The translations under genes and the position numbers were made by a program. The notes beneath the pieces are model-generated. The model saw only the letters and a program-made list of their open reading frames with translations. It was not told where the DNA came from and did not search any database. A DNA stretch of 23,342 bases from Beroe ovata (taxonomy: Eukaryota; Ctenophora; Nuda; Beroida; Beroidae), in assembly GCA_946803715.1 (NCBI GenBank), contig CAMPET010000074.1, positions 127,478 through 150,819 of the forward strand. Direction: 5' to 3'. Position 1 is the first letter of the stretch. Every line of letters begins with the position of its first letter. Shown piece after piece: positions 1 to 10,344 of the stretch.

Positions 1-118
1 TGTGTGTGTGTGTGTGTGTGTGTGTGGGTGTGTGGGTGTTCGCTTGTGTTAGTGTGTGTGTGGGTGTACTGTGTGTGCGAGTGGGTGTGTGTGTGTGTGC
101 GTGTGTGTGTGTGTGCAG
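1..118. repeat. (TG)n microsatellite, interrupted
   Basis: The left edge is almost pure TG dinucleotides with scattered GGG, CGA and CT interruptions. It runs off the window. The open reading frame across it is repetitive Val/Cys and is not a gene. Confidence 0.95.
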
Positions 119-1648
119 TGTACTTCTAATCTCTCAGCTCATCGCTACACAGACGGCGGCCACATATTCTCGGCTAATAATAACATTTTTGCCGAATATC
201 TCACAGGCATGCCACGATATAAATAAACGATCCAATTTTGTTGAGTCAACTAGTATATCGTTGTGATTTGGTGATGCGTTTGTATGCTGTTTCACTGCTT
301 CCTACTCCTGTGATGTAGTGCGAGAATGATCATTTTTAGTGTTTCCTCATTCTGTACTTCGTGTGTGAACTGTAATTGACATTTTGTCTCGGCTCCTCCC
401 TAAATCATTCGGACAAATACAATTGTGCTTACCTACTAGTACGTGGAAATCGGTCATTCATGACTCAGCCTGCATGACACGGCTGTGATCACACGGTGAT
501 GGGACTTTGCACGTGGTGAAGTCACTGACATGTAGCGATATGCGGCATACTTGACCCTCTCAAAGGGACAGAGTTCTCCCCCCCCATTATCCGATCCCCT
601 GATTATCATAACTCTCGCCGATCATTAACCTTGTGTAATTGCTATAGCATCGCTTTACAATTTTTGAAACAACATTTCCTAGGAATGTGTGAACTTTGGC
701 GGTTCTCGCAAATAACTTTGCAGCGGCGGAGTATATATTATCTGTTAGCTGTCCATTTTGCAAGACACGACACTCGGATAATGAATCTATAGTTTTCTCC
801 AACGCGCTCCCCTATTCATCAGGGATAATCAGAACCTGCCGATATAACACACACGATATAATACTGAGATAGTGGTGAATATCACGGTATTTATAGAGAG
901 AGAGCTGAAATCACTGGAATACTACTCGCATAATCGATCATTAACATCTAACCGACAAACACAGCGCGCAGTGTACAGATTGAGATATACAAAATGGGTA
1001 GAAATTCGGGGGTACTATCCCCCTATCTCATAGTAGTTGAGCTTAACAATAACATCAGCTCTTGTGAATCCTCAAATTCGTGATTCGTGATCTCTGGAGA
1101 GTTCCTCTTCTTCTCTCACCCTAAAACCGACATTCACATCCTCATGCCGTTGCATCACGTGATATATTTGGCTTTCATGGATCATTCAGGAATTCGCACC
1201 TTGATGAACACTAATTTCGTACTCTTCAGCATCATAATTGCTGCAAAATTTTCGTTTGGCTCCCCTGAATTATTCTCAGACTTCAGTAATTCATGTGCGG
1301 GGAAAATAAACGAGTTATCACGAGAATTGACTAATTTCCAAAACAGAATTAGTATTCATTGACTATGGGTAATTTCTCCGTCTGATGGGTATTCGTTTTG
1401 TGCAATCTTACAATTTTGAATCGTGGCTCGCTGCTGGAGATTATCATAATGATGTAATTATGTCACAATTGGGCTGAATGGCAGTTTCCAGCCACTGATT
1501 AGTAATGAAAATCTCCATTCCTCTCGTTCACCGTATGACAGATCTAACAAAATTGAAATTATGTTGCGTAATTTCATATGCTATAAAAAAAATACCTGAT
1601 CGATTCCTTTCTGAAGGTCCGCGCGAATTCCCCCGTCTTTTTTGAAAA
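119..1648. other. non-coding stretch, no supported gene
   Basis: About 1.5 kb between two microsatellites. Short open frames exist (for example minus strand 587-802 and plus strand 1087-1362), but none has a recognisable domain or convincing paired splice signals. Scattered CACGTG motifs occur (near 511 and 1158). I see nothing else I can support. Confidence 0.6.
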
Positions 1649-1787
1649 ATGGGACACTCACACACACTAACGCTCACGCACACTCATACACGCACACTCA
1701 TACACACTTACATATACACTCACACACACACACACACACACANCATACACACACACGCACACACACACACACATACACACACACACT
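1649..1787. repeat. (CA)n microsatellite with an ambiguous base
   Basis: CA dinucleotides interrupted by CT, CG and TA steps. An N at 1743 marks uncertain base calling or a collapsed repeat. Confidence 0.95.
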
Positions 1788-2103
1788 TTCTAGCACCCCC
1801 ATGTCCTAGGTACCCATTATTCCCCATTCCCGAGACGTAGAACAACGATCATTGTCCACTTCTCTCTCTCTTCCTTCTTTTCTTTTCCTGGTGTTGAATT
1901 AGCATCTACATACGTCGTACTCAGTGATAATTTCTCCCCGACAATTGCCAGTTTGTTATGCCAGACATATTTATGTGTGTGTGTGATCTTTACTCGCTAA
2001 ATTGGTTGCCTGACACCTATAGATCCTCTTGATAAAATTCAATCGTTTTCATGAGTAACTACCATAGAATCATATCTACTTGAATATCACCTCGGTTTTT
2101 GCA

Positions 2104-2176
2104 GGTGTATATGCTCGTCTATCATGAAGCTCTGTCATGTGACTAGGTGACGAATAGAGGAGTGGAAATGTAGAAT
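2104..2176 (+). promoter_or_regulatory. 5' leader with two upstream ORFs
   Basis: The segment follows an acceptor-like sequence ending TTTTTGCAG at 2103, so it may be the start of a 5' UTR exon. It holds a 12-codon uORF (2111-2146, with stop) and a minimal start-stop element, ATG TAG, at 2168-2173, three bases before the proposed main ATG at 2177. The exon call is inference; the uORFs are read directly. Confidence 0.35.
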
Positions 2177-3344
2177 ATGGTTAACTCTGGTTCTGAGGAC
2201 AGTCTGGCTTCCGATAGCGACTTTTTCGGTTCTCTGTCCGCCTTGAAAGGTGAGTGAATTGATATTGAGTGTGTCAATTCATCATACAGGCATACATATT
2301 GGACTATGGAGATGATCGCATGGTTGTGTTATTCGGGTATGACTTATCATATCGCATGACGTCCCCCAGATAAGTTTTTAACTGAAGCAGAGGAGCTTTT
2401 CAATAACAATGATAGACCAGACAGTAGATCGAGTGATAGAAGTCCACGGTTCTCAGCGGGCTCATTCGACTTCAGGTGTGATTATACTGACACACTTGTT
2501 TCTTCATAGACATACTAACTCCTTCCACACCCTTGCTCACTCCCCCTTTTCAGTCTTGCTCACTTATTTTCCACCAACGCACTGTGTCAGCATGATCTAC
2601 TCTTCCCACTCTTTTCACTGTCTCCCCTCAGTTTCCCGTGGTCGAGTAAGGACGCTGACAATGAGAGACCTCCACTGGAGGGAACGAGCGATGACACCAC
2701 TGAGGATGGGTCAGGGTGTACTGCCAGGTGAGTTGTGGTGGTGTCAGTTCTGGTGACAGGTGAGTTGTGGTGGTGTCAGTTACGGTTTCAAGATTATTTT
2801 TCTTGTGTCAGAACTGGTGTCAGTACTATTGTATCGGTGTCTGTTGTGGTGTCAAAACTATTGTATTGGTGTCAGTAGCAGTGCGGAGTCAGTATTAACA
2901 GGGGAATTTCAGGGATTTCTGTTACAACAACAAGTTTGGTGACTCTGAAGGGAGCGGAGGAGCGGGGTTCAGGTTTGGTGGGAAGCTCCGCCGACAAACA
3001 TCCATACGGGCTGCAAACTTGTCAAAAGTTGAGAATGGAACGCTACTTCAGTATAGGTCAGTAGATTGCCTACTTTCACTTAAGCTTATTGTACTCAATC
3101 CCATGTTTCTTACTGCTCATAACATTCTTTTTTAACTCATTCCCACGATAGAAAATTGGAGGAAATCGGATGATTTCTATAGCAATAGCAGGGATAGTAA
3201 AATCAATGCCTAAATAATTTAGTAACTCTTTCCGACTTGATTCATATCCTCAGCTCATGCCCTCTCAATTTCCTTAGACGGTCATCTTTGAAGGGAAATA
3301 TCGACATTCACTCCGATTCTTCTTTGTCACGGTCATTTGTCTAG
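2177..3344 (+). CDS. small Ser-rich acidic/basic protein, five coding exons, unknown function
   Basis: Proposed exons: 2177-2249, 2370-2475, 2632-2727, 2913-3056, 3278-3344. All introns are GT-AG and phases agree throughout (one phase 1, then three phase 2). The product is about 160 residues. It begins MVNSGSEDSLASDSDFFGSL, continues through a Ser/Asp-rich low-complexity middle (SRSSDRSPR, then an acidic TSDDTTEDGSG), a Gly-rich patch and a basic segment (FGGKLRRQTSIR), and ends RRSSLKGNIDIHSDSS followed by SLSRSFV. RRQTS and RRSS are basophilic-kinase-type sites. No catalytic domain, signal peptide or membrane span is visible. I do not recognise the family. The model rests on splice signals and phase only; the acceptor at 2912 is the weakest because its pyrimidine tract is poor. 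It may have 5' UTR exons upstream. Confidence 0.5.
2728..2890 (+). repeat. degenerate GTGGTGTCAG tandem repeat at a 5' splice site
   Basis: The intron opens with two near-identical 32-33-bp copies of a unit starting GTGAGTTGTGGTGGTGTCAG, so the donor sequence itself is duplicated. Looser copies (GGTGTCAGTA, TGGTGTCAAA) follow to about 2880. Related motifs occur in introns at 14.8 kb and 16.6 kb. Confidence 0.75.
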
Positions 3345-3405
3345 AACTTAGCATTGAGCTCGAGGCAACATCACGTTTTATAATGAGTGCTTAACCGTCG
3401 TTCCC

Positions 3406-3420
3406 TTATATAGTCACGTG
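3406..3420 (+). promoter_or_regulatory. TATA-like element plus CACGTG E-box
   Basis: TTATATAG (3406-3413) abuts a CACGTG E-box (3415-3420), about 190 nt upstream of the ATG at 3611 and just after the stop of the preceding gene. Position and composition suit a core promoter for the downstream small gene. Motif matches this short are weak evidence. Confidence 0.35.
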
Positions 3421-3610
3421 TTTTAAACGTGGCACGAGCTCTTCTTTCGAAAGCCATTCTGTTTCGAACGTTTTAGCAAACAGTTTGAACAAAATTTTTT
3501 GTGTTCGTTACAATGCAACTGTTCCTGAAAGTGACATTTCTACCCAGAAGTTTATTTTGCATGCACATTTGTTATCAATATCTCTTTTTCACAGTGCTTT
3601 GACGTTGACA

Positions 3611-3962
3611 ATGTCCAAGATAAAACCTGGCGATATTCCAACAATTCCAGACGTCATTGAAGACGTCCAGAAGTTGAGAGGAGCTGATCCAGAGCAGGTC
3701 AAGCGATTATATCAGATCATAAGTTTCTCTTCTTGGGTGTTTTACAAGTATTTCGGAACATCTCCGTATATATACGCGTTCTTCCGCTACGTCAACTCTA
3801 ACTATGTTCCAGGTTCAGAAGATAATCAACAAGCTGGACGCTATTCAACTGACCATCACTTCACTTGATAAGAGGCTCGAAAAAATTGACAGAGGACTTG
3901 ACAATCTGATGTCTGGATCGGCGTCGAGAAAGTCAAAGGAAAACATTCACATTGCCATTTGA
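3611..3962 (+). CDS. small coiled-coil protein (91 aa), probable 76-nt intron
   Basis: The ATG at 3611 follows an acceptor-like CTCTTTTTCACAG (to 3594), suggesting a 5' UTR intron. Exon 1 (3611-3736, 42 codons) begins MSKIKPGDIPTIPDVIEDVQ. A 76-nt GT-AG intron (3737-3812), with a branch-site-like CTAAC, joins in phase to exon 2 (3813-3962). Exon 2 encodes a heptad-patterned helix (KIINKLDAIQLTITSLDKRL) and a basic/Ser tail ending in TGA. Read without splicing, frame 1 passes through an aromatic-rich segment and stops at about 3868, and the coiled-coil frame would be left unused. The donor (GTGTTT) is weak. Other explanations are a frameshift in sequence or gene, or a use of the unspliced form. 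The family is not recognised. Confidence 0.5.
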
Positions 3963-5260
3963 TCAAATCAAATGAATATCTTCTTACTCGAATTCGAGGA
4001 TCGTCTCTTGGGTCTCGGCCACTATTCAAGAAGGAAAATACCTTGGTAAGAAGTTTTTGTTGCTGCATGTTGATCCTGGGTTTGGACATATTACGCCGTT
4101 ACGGTGACCGTGAAGAAATGAGACAATGACACACAACTGAGAATCAGAACACAGATGTTATGGAGAAAATGTTCATCATCAGCATCATCATTGTCATATT
4201 GCAAGTGTATGCTGATGCACCGTATTTTCTTTTCCGTTTCTCTGATATGATGTGATTCGATTTTGATAATGATTTGTTAGATTTTATCTGACCTGTTTCT
4301 CGCCCGTGTGCGCCTTCATCATCATGAATGATGAACATCAGTGATCAGCCTTCGATTGTCGATGAGAAACAGGTTTGAGGTTGAATTTCAAATTCATCCA
4401 ATGGATAAATTTAAAATTTCTCGACGTTTGTCGATCGACGATACATGATAGACCCAGGACCCTGTTGAGGATTTCGCTTCGGGGCTTGCATCAGCGGTCC
4501 GGCTGGCGTCTATGGTCTAGCATCGCCCGACAAACTCGAAATGTTTAACTTTATGATTCGCCCGACGCAGACGTGACAATAACTAGTGTTATGGAACTAC
4601 TAGTACTACTGTTAGTTATGGAAATCTTCCAATTCTATTTCTAATGTTCTATTTGAACACGCTGCGTGCGTGCGTGCGGGCAGTTCGCATAGACAGTAGA
4701 TACTGATAGCATCATGTCCTATCCGGCAAATGTTGTCTGGCCATGCTAGACCGCTGATCAGAATAAGTTTGCGCCGCGCGCGCGCAAATGCAATGCCATC
4801 AACTCTACTGAGCCGCGCGGAATAACGTGGAACGGCGACGCGTTCGGTCCTAAGCTATTGCTATGGCGCATCACGCATGCGCGCAAATGTTTCACATTTG
4901 CCAGATTTCATATCATGCCATCTGCTTATAGTTTCTCGCGCTCTCAATCAACAGTGGAGATATATATCATGACCCAAAAACAATATTGCGAAAATTTTAC
5001 AAAAAAACGTCTGCATTGAAAAATGGAAAGAGTTTTAAATAATTGAGTATTGAGACCTTCGTAGACAATTTCTGATCCATTCAACTATAATTCTCATTTC
5101 GTAATCGTCCATAAAATCCTTCAGTTACTTTTGCCAAGCACCTAGCACTCTAGCAGCAAGCTAGTTTTCAGTTTCATTAATTAAATGCTGCTTTGAATTC
5201 TATCCAAGTTATTCTGAACAGTTTCCCTTACTATTAACAGTGAAGACAACTCAGTAGAGC
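3963..5260. other. intergenic region between the small gene and TTLL11
   Basis: No supported gene. The first half is AT-rich and would hold the 3' UTR of the small gene, though I see no clear AATAAA close by. The second half contains a CpG-rich block (4660-4880) listed separately. 5100-5260 carries pyrimidine-rich stretches and an acceptor-like ACTATTAACAG (to 5240), compatible with a 5' UTR intron of TTLL11. Confidence 0.5.
4660..4885. promoter_or_regulatory. CpG-rich block with NRF1-like and alternating GC motifs
   Basis: An otherwise AT-rich region holds TGCGTGCGTGCG (near 4666), GCGCCGCGCGCGCGC (near 4773) and CACGCATGCGCGC (near 4872). The last resembles the NRF1 consensus (YGCGCAYGCGCR) with a mismatch. 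It lies 380-600 nt upstream of the TTLL11 start and is the best promoter candidate for it. Alternating purine-pyrimidine runs can also adopt Z-DNA. No TATA box is evident. Confidence 0.4.
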
Positions 5261-6787
5261 ATGACCAAGAGGAAGAAGATAAAGGTTCATCTGACAAGGA
5301 CTAGTCTTCCACCAGCCCTCCTAGAAGAAGCACTGTCTGAGATCGATTTCAAAGTTGATATTGTGGAATCTTCTTTCTTGTTAGCAGCTCACAGCAAAGT
5401 CAAATATGATCTTTTATGGTGTGGCTGTGAGACTGATGATGCATTGCCAGCCACGTTTCAAAATAGAATACCAGCCATAAAGTATGTATGTAGGAAAGGA
5501 CCAATGTGTCAGCTGGTAAATTTGATGCAAGATTTGTTCCCAGGAGAATTTTCATTTATGCCTTTGTCTTGGCCAATTCCTAGTCATTATTCTGAATTCT
5601 GCCACTATGCATTTACTAGAAAAGAATCATCAAAGAACAGCCAGTTTTACATACTTAAACCTGATGAAGGATCCCAGGGTGATGGTATCTATCTTTTCAA
5701 GTCTCCAGTTGATATAACCCAAGGCACTCTATCAAGGAATAGTGTAGTTCAAACATACATCCACAATCCTCTCTTGATAGACAACTATAAATTTGATTTC
5801 AGGTTATATGTCCTTATAGCAAAACTTGATCCTTTGGAAGCATACTTATGTAAAGAAGGTCTGGCTAGGTTTTGCACTGAAAAATATCAAAAGCCAAGCC
5901 ACAAGAACCTTGGCAAAGCATACATGCATCTTACCAACTACTCTCTGAATAAATACAGTACAGAATTTGATAGATCAGAACAAGATGATTTGGGATCCAA
6001 GCGTACTGTTACTTCTGTCATGAAAACATTAAGGATGAGTGGACATGACACAGACAAGATTTGGTCAAGAATTGAGGATCTTGTTTTCAAAACGTTGATA
6101 TGCATTGCACCATTAACCAAAGTAGAACAGCTTAACATTGAAAATTTTCAGGTGAACACATCCCAGTATTTCCATTTGCTTGGATTTGATATCTTGATTG
6201 ATCAAAATCTGAATCCCTTCCTCCTTGAAATAAATGGATTCCCTAGCATGAGAACTGATAGTGAGATATATGATGAACTGATGAATAAAACAACAATCCC
6301 CAGCCCTGTTGATCTCAAAGTTAAGAAGATTGCTCTCAAAGGAGCACTTCATATCCTTCTAAAAAATTCAGTAGACGAAAGCTACTGTACTATCATAGAA
6401 GCCAACAAGTTATCTGGAGACAGAAAGCGATATTTGATATTTGAAGACTGCTGTCGTTTGTTTACCCTGTTCATCAAGAAGTCTAGTCTGAGAAAAGGGT
6501 CTCTCCTTGGTTCATCAGGATTCCGCACATTTGTCAGGACTTGCAAAGTACTGCAGATTGTCAAGGGCGTTACAAATGCTGACATGGACCTCTTGTATAT
6601 CAATGTTTGCCAACAGAGCGATTCCAGCTCTGGAAGATGTCTCTCATTCATGCCCTTCTACAGGATTCTCTTGACTTTATCAAACAAGACATTTCCTGAG
6701 GAGCCACTTGTAATTGGACTCAGAAAATTTGTTGATTTGTGTTTTGATAAATATCGTGAAACCATGAACATTCCCAATGATAAGTAG
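5261..6787 (+). CDS. TTLL11: TTLL11-type tubulin polyglutamylase, intronless
   Basis: A 508-residue protein. It adds glutamates to the tubulin C-terminal tail; TTLL11 family members favour chain elongation on axonemal, centriolar and spindle microtubules. The ATP-grasp/TTL core shows the nucleotide-binding stretch ILKPDEGSQGDGIYL (131-145), DFRLYVLI (179-186), the HLTNYS signature (223-228) and the metal-binding LLEIN (321-325). CKEGLARFCTEKYQ (197-210) and QGDGIYL fit TTLL11 better than TTLL6/13. Residues about 400-500, with GFRTFVRTCK and an FVDLCF ending, match the C-terminal domain I know from vertebrate TTLL11. The start is supported by an in-frame TAG six bases upstream. The coding region has no intron while its 3' neighbour has 24, so an old retrocopy is possible, but no poly(A) tail or target duplication is seen. 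All key residues appear intact. Confidence 0.9.
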   Translation: MTKRKKIKVHLTRTSLPPALLEEALSEIDFKVDIVESSFLLAAHSKVKYDLLWCGCETDDALPATFQNRIPAIKYVCRKGPMCQLVNLMQDLFPGEFSFMPLSWPIPSHYSEFCHYAFTRKESSKNSQFYILKPDEGSQGDGIYLFKSPVDITQGTLSRNSVVQTYIHNPLLIDNYKFDFRLYVLIAKLDPLEAYLCKEGLARFCTEKYQKPSHKNLGKAYMHLTNYSLNKYSTEFDRSEQDDLGSKRTVTSVMKTLRMSGHDTDKIWSRIEDLVFKTLICIAPLTKVEQLNIENFQVNTSQYFHLLGFDILIDQNLNPFLLEINGFPSMRTDSEIYDELMNKTTIPSPVDLKVKKIALKGALHILLKNSVDESYCTIIEANKLSGDRKRYLIFEDCCRLFTLFIKKSSLRKGSLLGSSGFRTFVRTCKVLQIVKGVTNADMDLLYINVCQQSDSSSGRCLSFMPFYRILLTLSNKTFPEEPLVIGLRKFVDLCFDKYRETMNIPNDK

Positions 6788-7015
6788 GTTATGATCATAA
6801 ATCACAATTCATAGTGTTGTAACGTACAGTTATGTACAGATCTTTTATTTTTACCTGTTCAACTAGATTTAACTGTTTAATTTCTAGAATACAGCAATCC
6901 CTACAATATATTTGTGCATAGATTCTATTTGAAACTAATTTTATTTGATTGTATATAGGTAATTGTAATACCAACTTTTTGTTCAGTTATTTTATAATTC
7001 ATAGCAACATGTATC

Positions 7016-7021
7016 AATAAA
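7016..7021 (+). terminator. poly(A) signal AATAAA for TTLL11
   Basis: Canonical AATAAA, 229 nt after the TTLL11 stop and followed within 30 nt by T/G-containing sequence. It is the only canonical hexamer noticed downstream of this gene before the next start. Confidence 0.7.
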
Positions 7022-7393
7022 TGTATGATAATGATGATAAGTCAAGTTTTATGTAGGCTCCTGCAGTTTGAGAGTATTTTAGTAACCTTTGACTCGTCTG
7101 ACGTCCAGAAGAGTCAAATAGATTCCAAATGATGAATTTTAAAGTTTTTATCAAGTCTCTAAGAATTCCAATCAGTGCATTTTTCGCCAGAACTTTTTAT
7201 ACTGTAATATCTCCAGTCATATTTGAAGATGAGTTATTTCTACAAATTTTCCTCACATATATTCTCTCCATTCAAATGCATGAAAACTGAGATACTGATT
7301 AAAGCTTTTTATGACTTGCTTAAGAGTCAGTTTCTTACTCATACCCTATTTCACAAGTAGAAAGGCTTAATTTGGAGATGAGTCAGCCCTGAA
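7022..7393 (+). promoter_or_regulatory. short intergenic promoter region of the CCDC88-like gene, with a uORF
   Basis: Only 372 nt separate the TTLL11 poly(A) signal from the next ATG, so the promoter of the CCDC88-like gene must lie here or overlap TTLL11. A five-codon uORF, ATG AGT CAG CCC TGA (7378-7392), ends one base before the main ATG at 7394. No TATA box was recognised. Confidence 0.4.
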
Positions 7394-10344
7394 ATGAGTG
7401 ACGATTTTTTGAAAAAATCTCTTTCCGTATGGGTAAGTTGTCCTTCACAATTTATTAGTTTTCTACGTAGCAATGACAACAATATAGTTATAGTAACTTT
7501 GGAACATTTTTCAGTTAACAAGGACGTTTGAGAATCTAGGTCCCCCTCACAACCTCTATGACTTGGCTGATGGAGAGTTCCTCAACAAAGCCATGTCTAA
7601 CATGTGAGTCTTGCCCAAAAAAGTTAGTGAGATAAGTCCCTAACAAGGAAGAGATGCAATTAATTTGAATCGAAGTTGATTAGCGGATTCCTGCAGGTCC
7701 CCATCCCGGTTTACAATGTTGCGAGTACACAAAGATGTCGGAGATGAGTGCAGAGCTCGGATTGACAATCTCAACTCTCTCCTCAAGAACCTGATATTTT
7801 TCTACGAGGTACCGTTGTGGAAATTGTTGTTAACAAACATTAAGTTCTCCTTATTTCAACTGAAGATGCAAGTTGCAACTCTAGGACAGACACTTTTTAT
7901 CTGCATACATCTCACAGGAAGTCATGAATTCGATGCTCGTAACAAGACTTCCAGATGTCAGGCTGTTAGGACAACAACCGCAATCTTGTAAGTCACTATC
8001 TCGATATTTTATAGGTGTAAACTTTGATTCAGATAGGTATATGATGTACCTATTTCAGCAGAGATTTATATTCATTAGCAATGAAATATTCAAGTATACC
8101 TGAATTAAAGGTAGCATGCGCAATGATATAGCGTGCGAAATCAGCACAGATGCCATATTATGAAATGAATTGAAATGTATACTATATACCATTCCCTCCT
8201 GTGTGTGTATGTGTGCTTGTGATTTGACCTTGTTCGTTTCAGTCGCATCTACTGCAGTCCTTGAAGCACTTATAACACTTATGCTTGGAGTTGCCTTCCA
8301 GGTGAAGATTTCGATGATTGAAACCATCAACATCCCGGATCATTTCCAATAATTTGATCAAACTGTGCTGATGTTTTACATATTTCACTTTTTATACCGT
8401 TTATGATATATATACACCGACGATCAGTTTATCCACACCAAACCTAACACTACTATAAATCGGCCCAGTGTGAAAACAAGACCATGTACATCGAGGAAGT
8501 GCAGCATCTGCCCGAGGATGTACAGAAGGAGTTGATGACCACCATCCAGGATGTGAGTTCCGTGAGAGTGGAAAAGAGTGAGGACGAGAGAGAGGAGACT
8601 GGGGAGAAAGTGGGGACTGGGTGGAAGTGAGTGGATCAGAGTGGTTCCAGGGTGGAAATTTGGACTCCTGCCAAGTTCTATTTATGTAGCATAGATAAAG
8701 GAGGGAAAGAGAGAATTCATGAATAAACACCTAATCCCGAGGCTCCCTACCCTATAGAGGTTCCGCAATAAGTTTATGAGAGAATCAGTTTCTCTCCCTA
8801 GCGCTCCTCTGAAATAACACGTATCCTATGCTTGGTAGTGCACTACTGAACTCTCGCTGTGTGATGACAGATCAGAAGTGCGATAATTACACACTTTCCC
8901 AGTGCAAGTATCATGGCTCTCAGTTTATAACGATCTTAGGATTCCAAATTCCACATCACATTCCTATTCAGAACTCCTAAAATTCCTGAAAATCTGCAAT
9001 CGAGGATGTGAAATCCTAATCTAGCTTTATAAGTTGTATGAAAGACGTGGAACAAATTATAGAACAGCTCAAAACTTTTCCTATCTCAATTCTGTACCTC
9101 ATGGAATATAAGTACAGTCTTGCTAGGATGGTTTACCGTGCGTTTGAGAGAGGCAGTTGTACATGCGTCGTCAACTTTGATCTTGCTTAAGTTTTTACAC
9201 CAATCATTGATACGGAGGTTTTGTTGGAGCAAATTGAAAATTTGGTAGGTGAAATTGTAATTGATTCCCTGATTCGAAGCTGTTGTATTATGCTGTTGTA
9301 AAGTTGATAAGGTGTTATGGCGGCCCTTAACCTGGAAACCGATTGTCGGTCTTCAATACAAATACCATCGATTCCTACGTATTTTGGGACACTTAATCGA
9401 TTCCCGACCGAATTGTATATTACTTCCCTGGGGTGCTGTCTGTCACGTGATTTCGAGACTCGCATGTGAGAGGAAAATGGGTGGATTTGTTATTGCGGCC
9501 CTTTAACTTTTGTTAATTAATTTTTGTTTTTCCGAGTTTCTAATGGTCCTTGAGCTATGATAGAAGTTTCAAGGCTATAGCTAACACTGTTTGGCAGCTA
9601 TTCTCAAAGTTGGATCATCTCATTTGCATTTCATTTTCAGCTCACAGAAACGAACAAAATAGTCGTATCCACCTACATCGATACAGATGCCATGGATAAA
9701 ACGTGAGTGCCGAGAACTATAATTGCCAACTATAATTGTTTTTCACGAATAGCCATAAAGCATCATTCGATAGTCAGTAGTCAATGGCTTCAAAACTTCG
9801 TGTCATTTTGAGCTCGACTGAAAGCTATCTAATGTTCAGTTTTTTACCCTATTCTGCCTGTTGACATATTGACTTGTAAACCAGGACTTTAGTTCGGTGT
9901 ATTTTGTAACAGTCCTATTTTTAGGCATGATATATCGAATATAGATCTGTTATTCGTTACGTGCGATAGTTCATAGTGTAGTTCAGTAATTTGACAGCTG
10001 ACTTAGCATTCCCAATTTCAACTGACTATGGGAGAGAAGGCATCACTGATGCAAAAAAACATGAAATTCCGTATCGCACTTGTCATAATGCCATTCAACG
10101 AGAAGTCGTAAAGTAATCGGTCTGATATGCATCTCCCTTAATTATCATACTCACTGAAAGTCTAGACTTCAATATGACTCAAATTCTCACAGAGCTGTCA
10201 ATGACAATGATAATTCACAGGGAGGTAGGAGAGTTGTGTAACGAACTACTCGGCTCACTGCAGAGTGTGGTACTGGAACGCAATGAACTTCACGAGAAGT
10301 ACATCAGAGCAACTCAAGAGAGGGACGACTACTTGGATGTTCAG
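7394..10344 (+). other. Hook (calponin-like) domain exons of the CCDC88-like gene
   Basis: Eight exons give 213 residues. The pattern [41 protein letters not shown] and [11 protein letters not shown] lines up block for block with the Girdin N-terminus (WVKTFG, DGVFLNQVM, LSILVRQIKFYYQE, LPNVLIIGKNP). [13 protein letters not shown] corresponds to Girdin LLLLGCAVQCQKK, and the first coiled segment ([12 protein letters not shown] then [11 protein letters not shown]) to IDERDEHSET and SEERDGL. In Hook and CCDC88 proteins this domain binds the dynein light intermediate chain helix or microtubules. Homology is seen directly; the binding role is family knowledge. Confidence 0.88.

Noticed and set aside
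6-266. Val/Cys-rich open frame at the left edge
   Set aside because: Translation of the TG microsatellite.
587-802. Minus-strand open frame of 71 codons as a gene or exon
   Set aside because: No recognised motif, no supporting splice partners; length is expected by chance.
2409-2942. Single-exon frames 2409-2756 and 2760-2942 as genes
   Set aside because: They cross better-supported splice sites and repeats; a different frame gives a phase-consistent spliced reading.
3440-3475. Heat-shock element from two TTCGAA palindromes near 3447 and 3463
   Set aside because: The GAA/TTC blocks lack the two-base spacing required for a heat-shock element.
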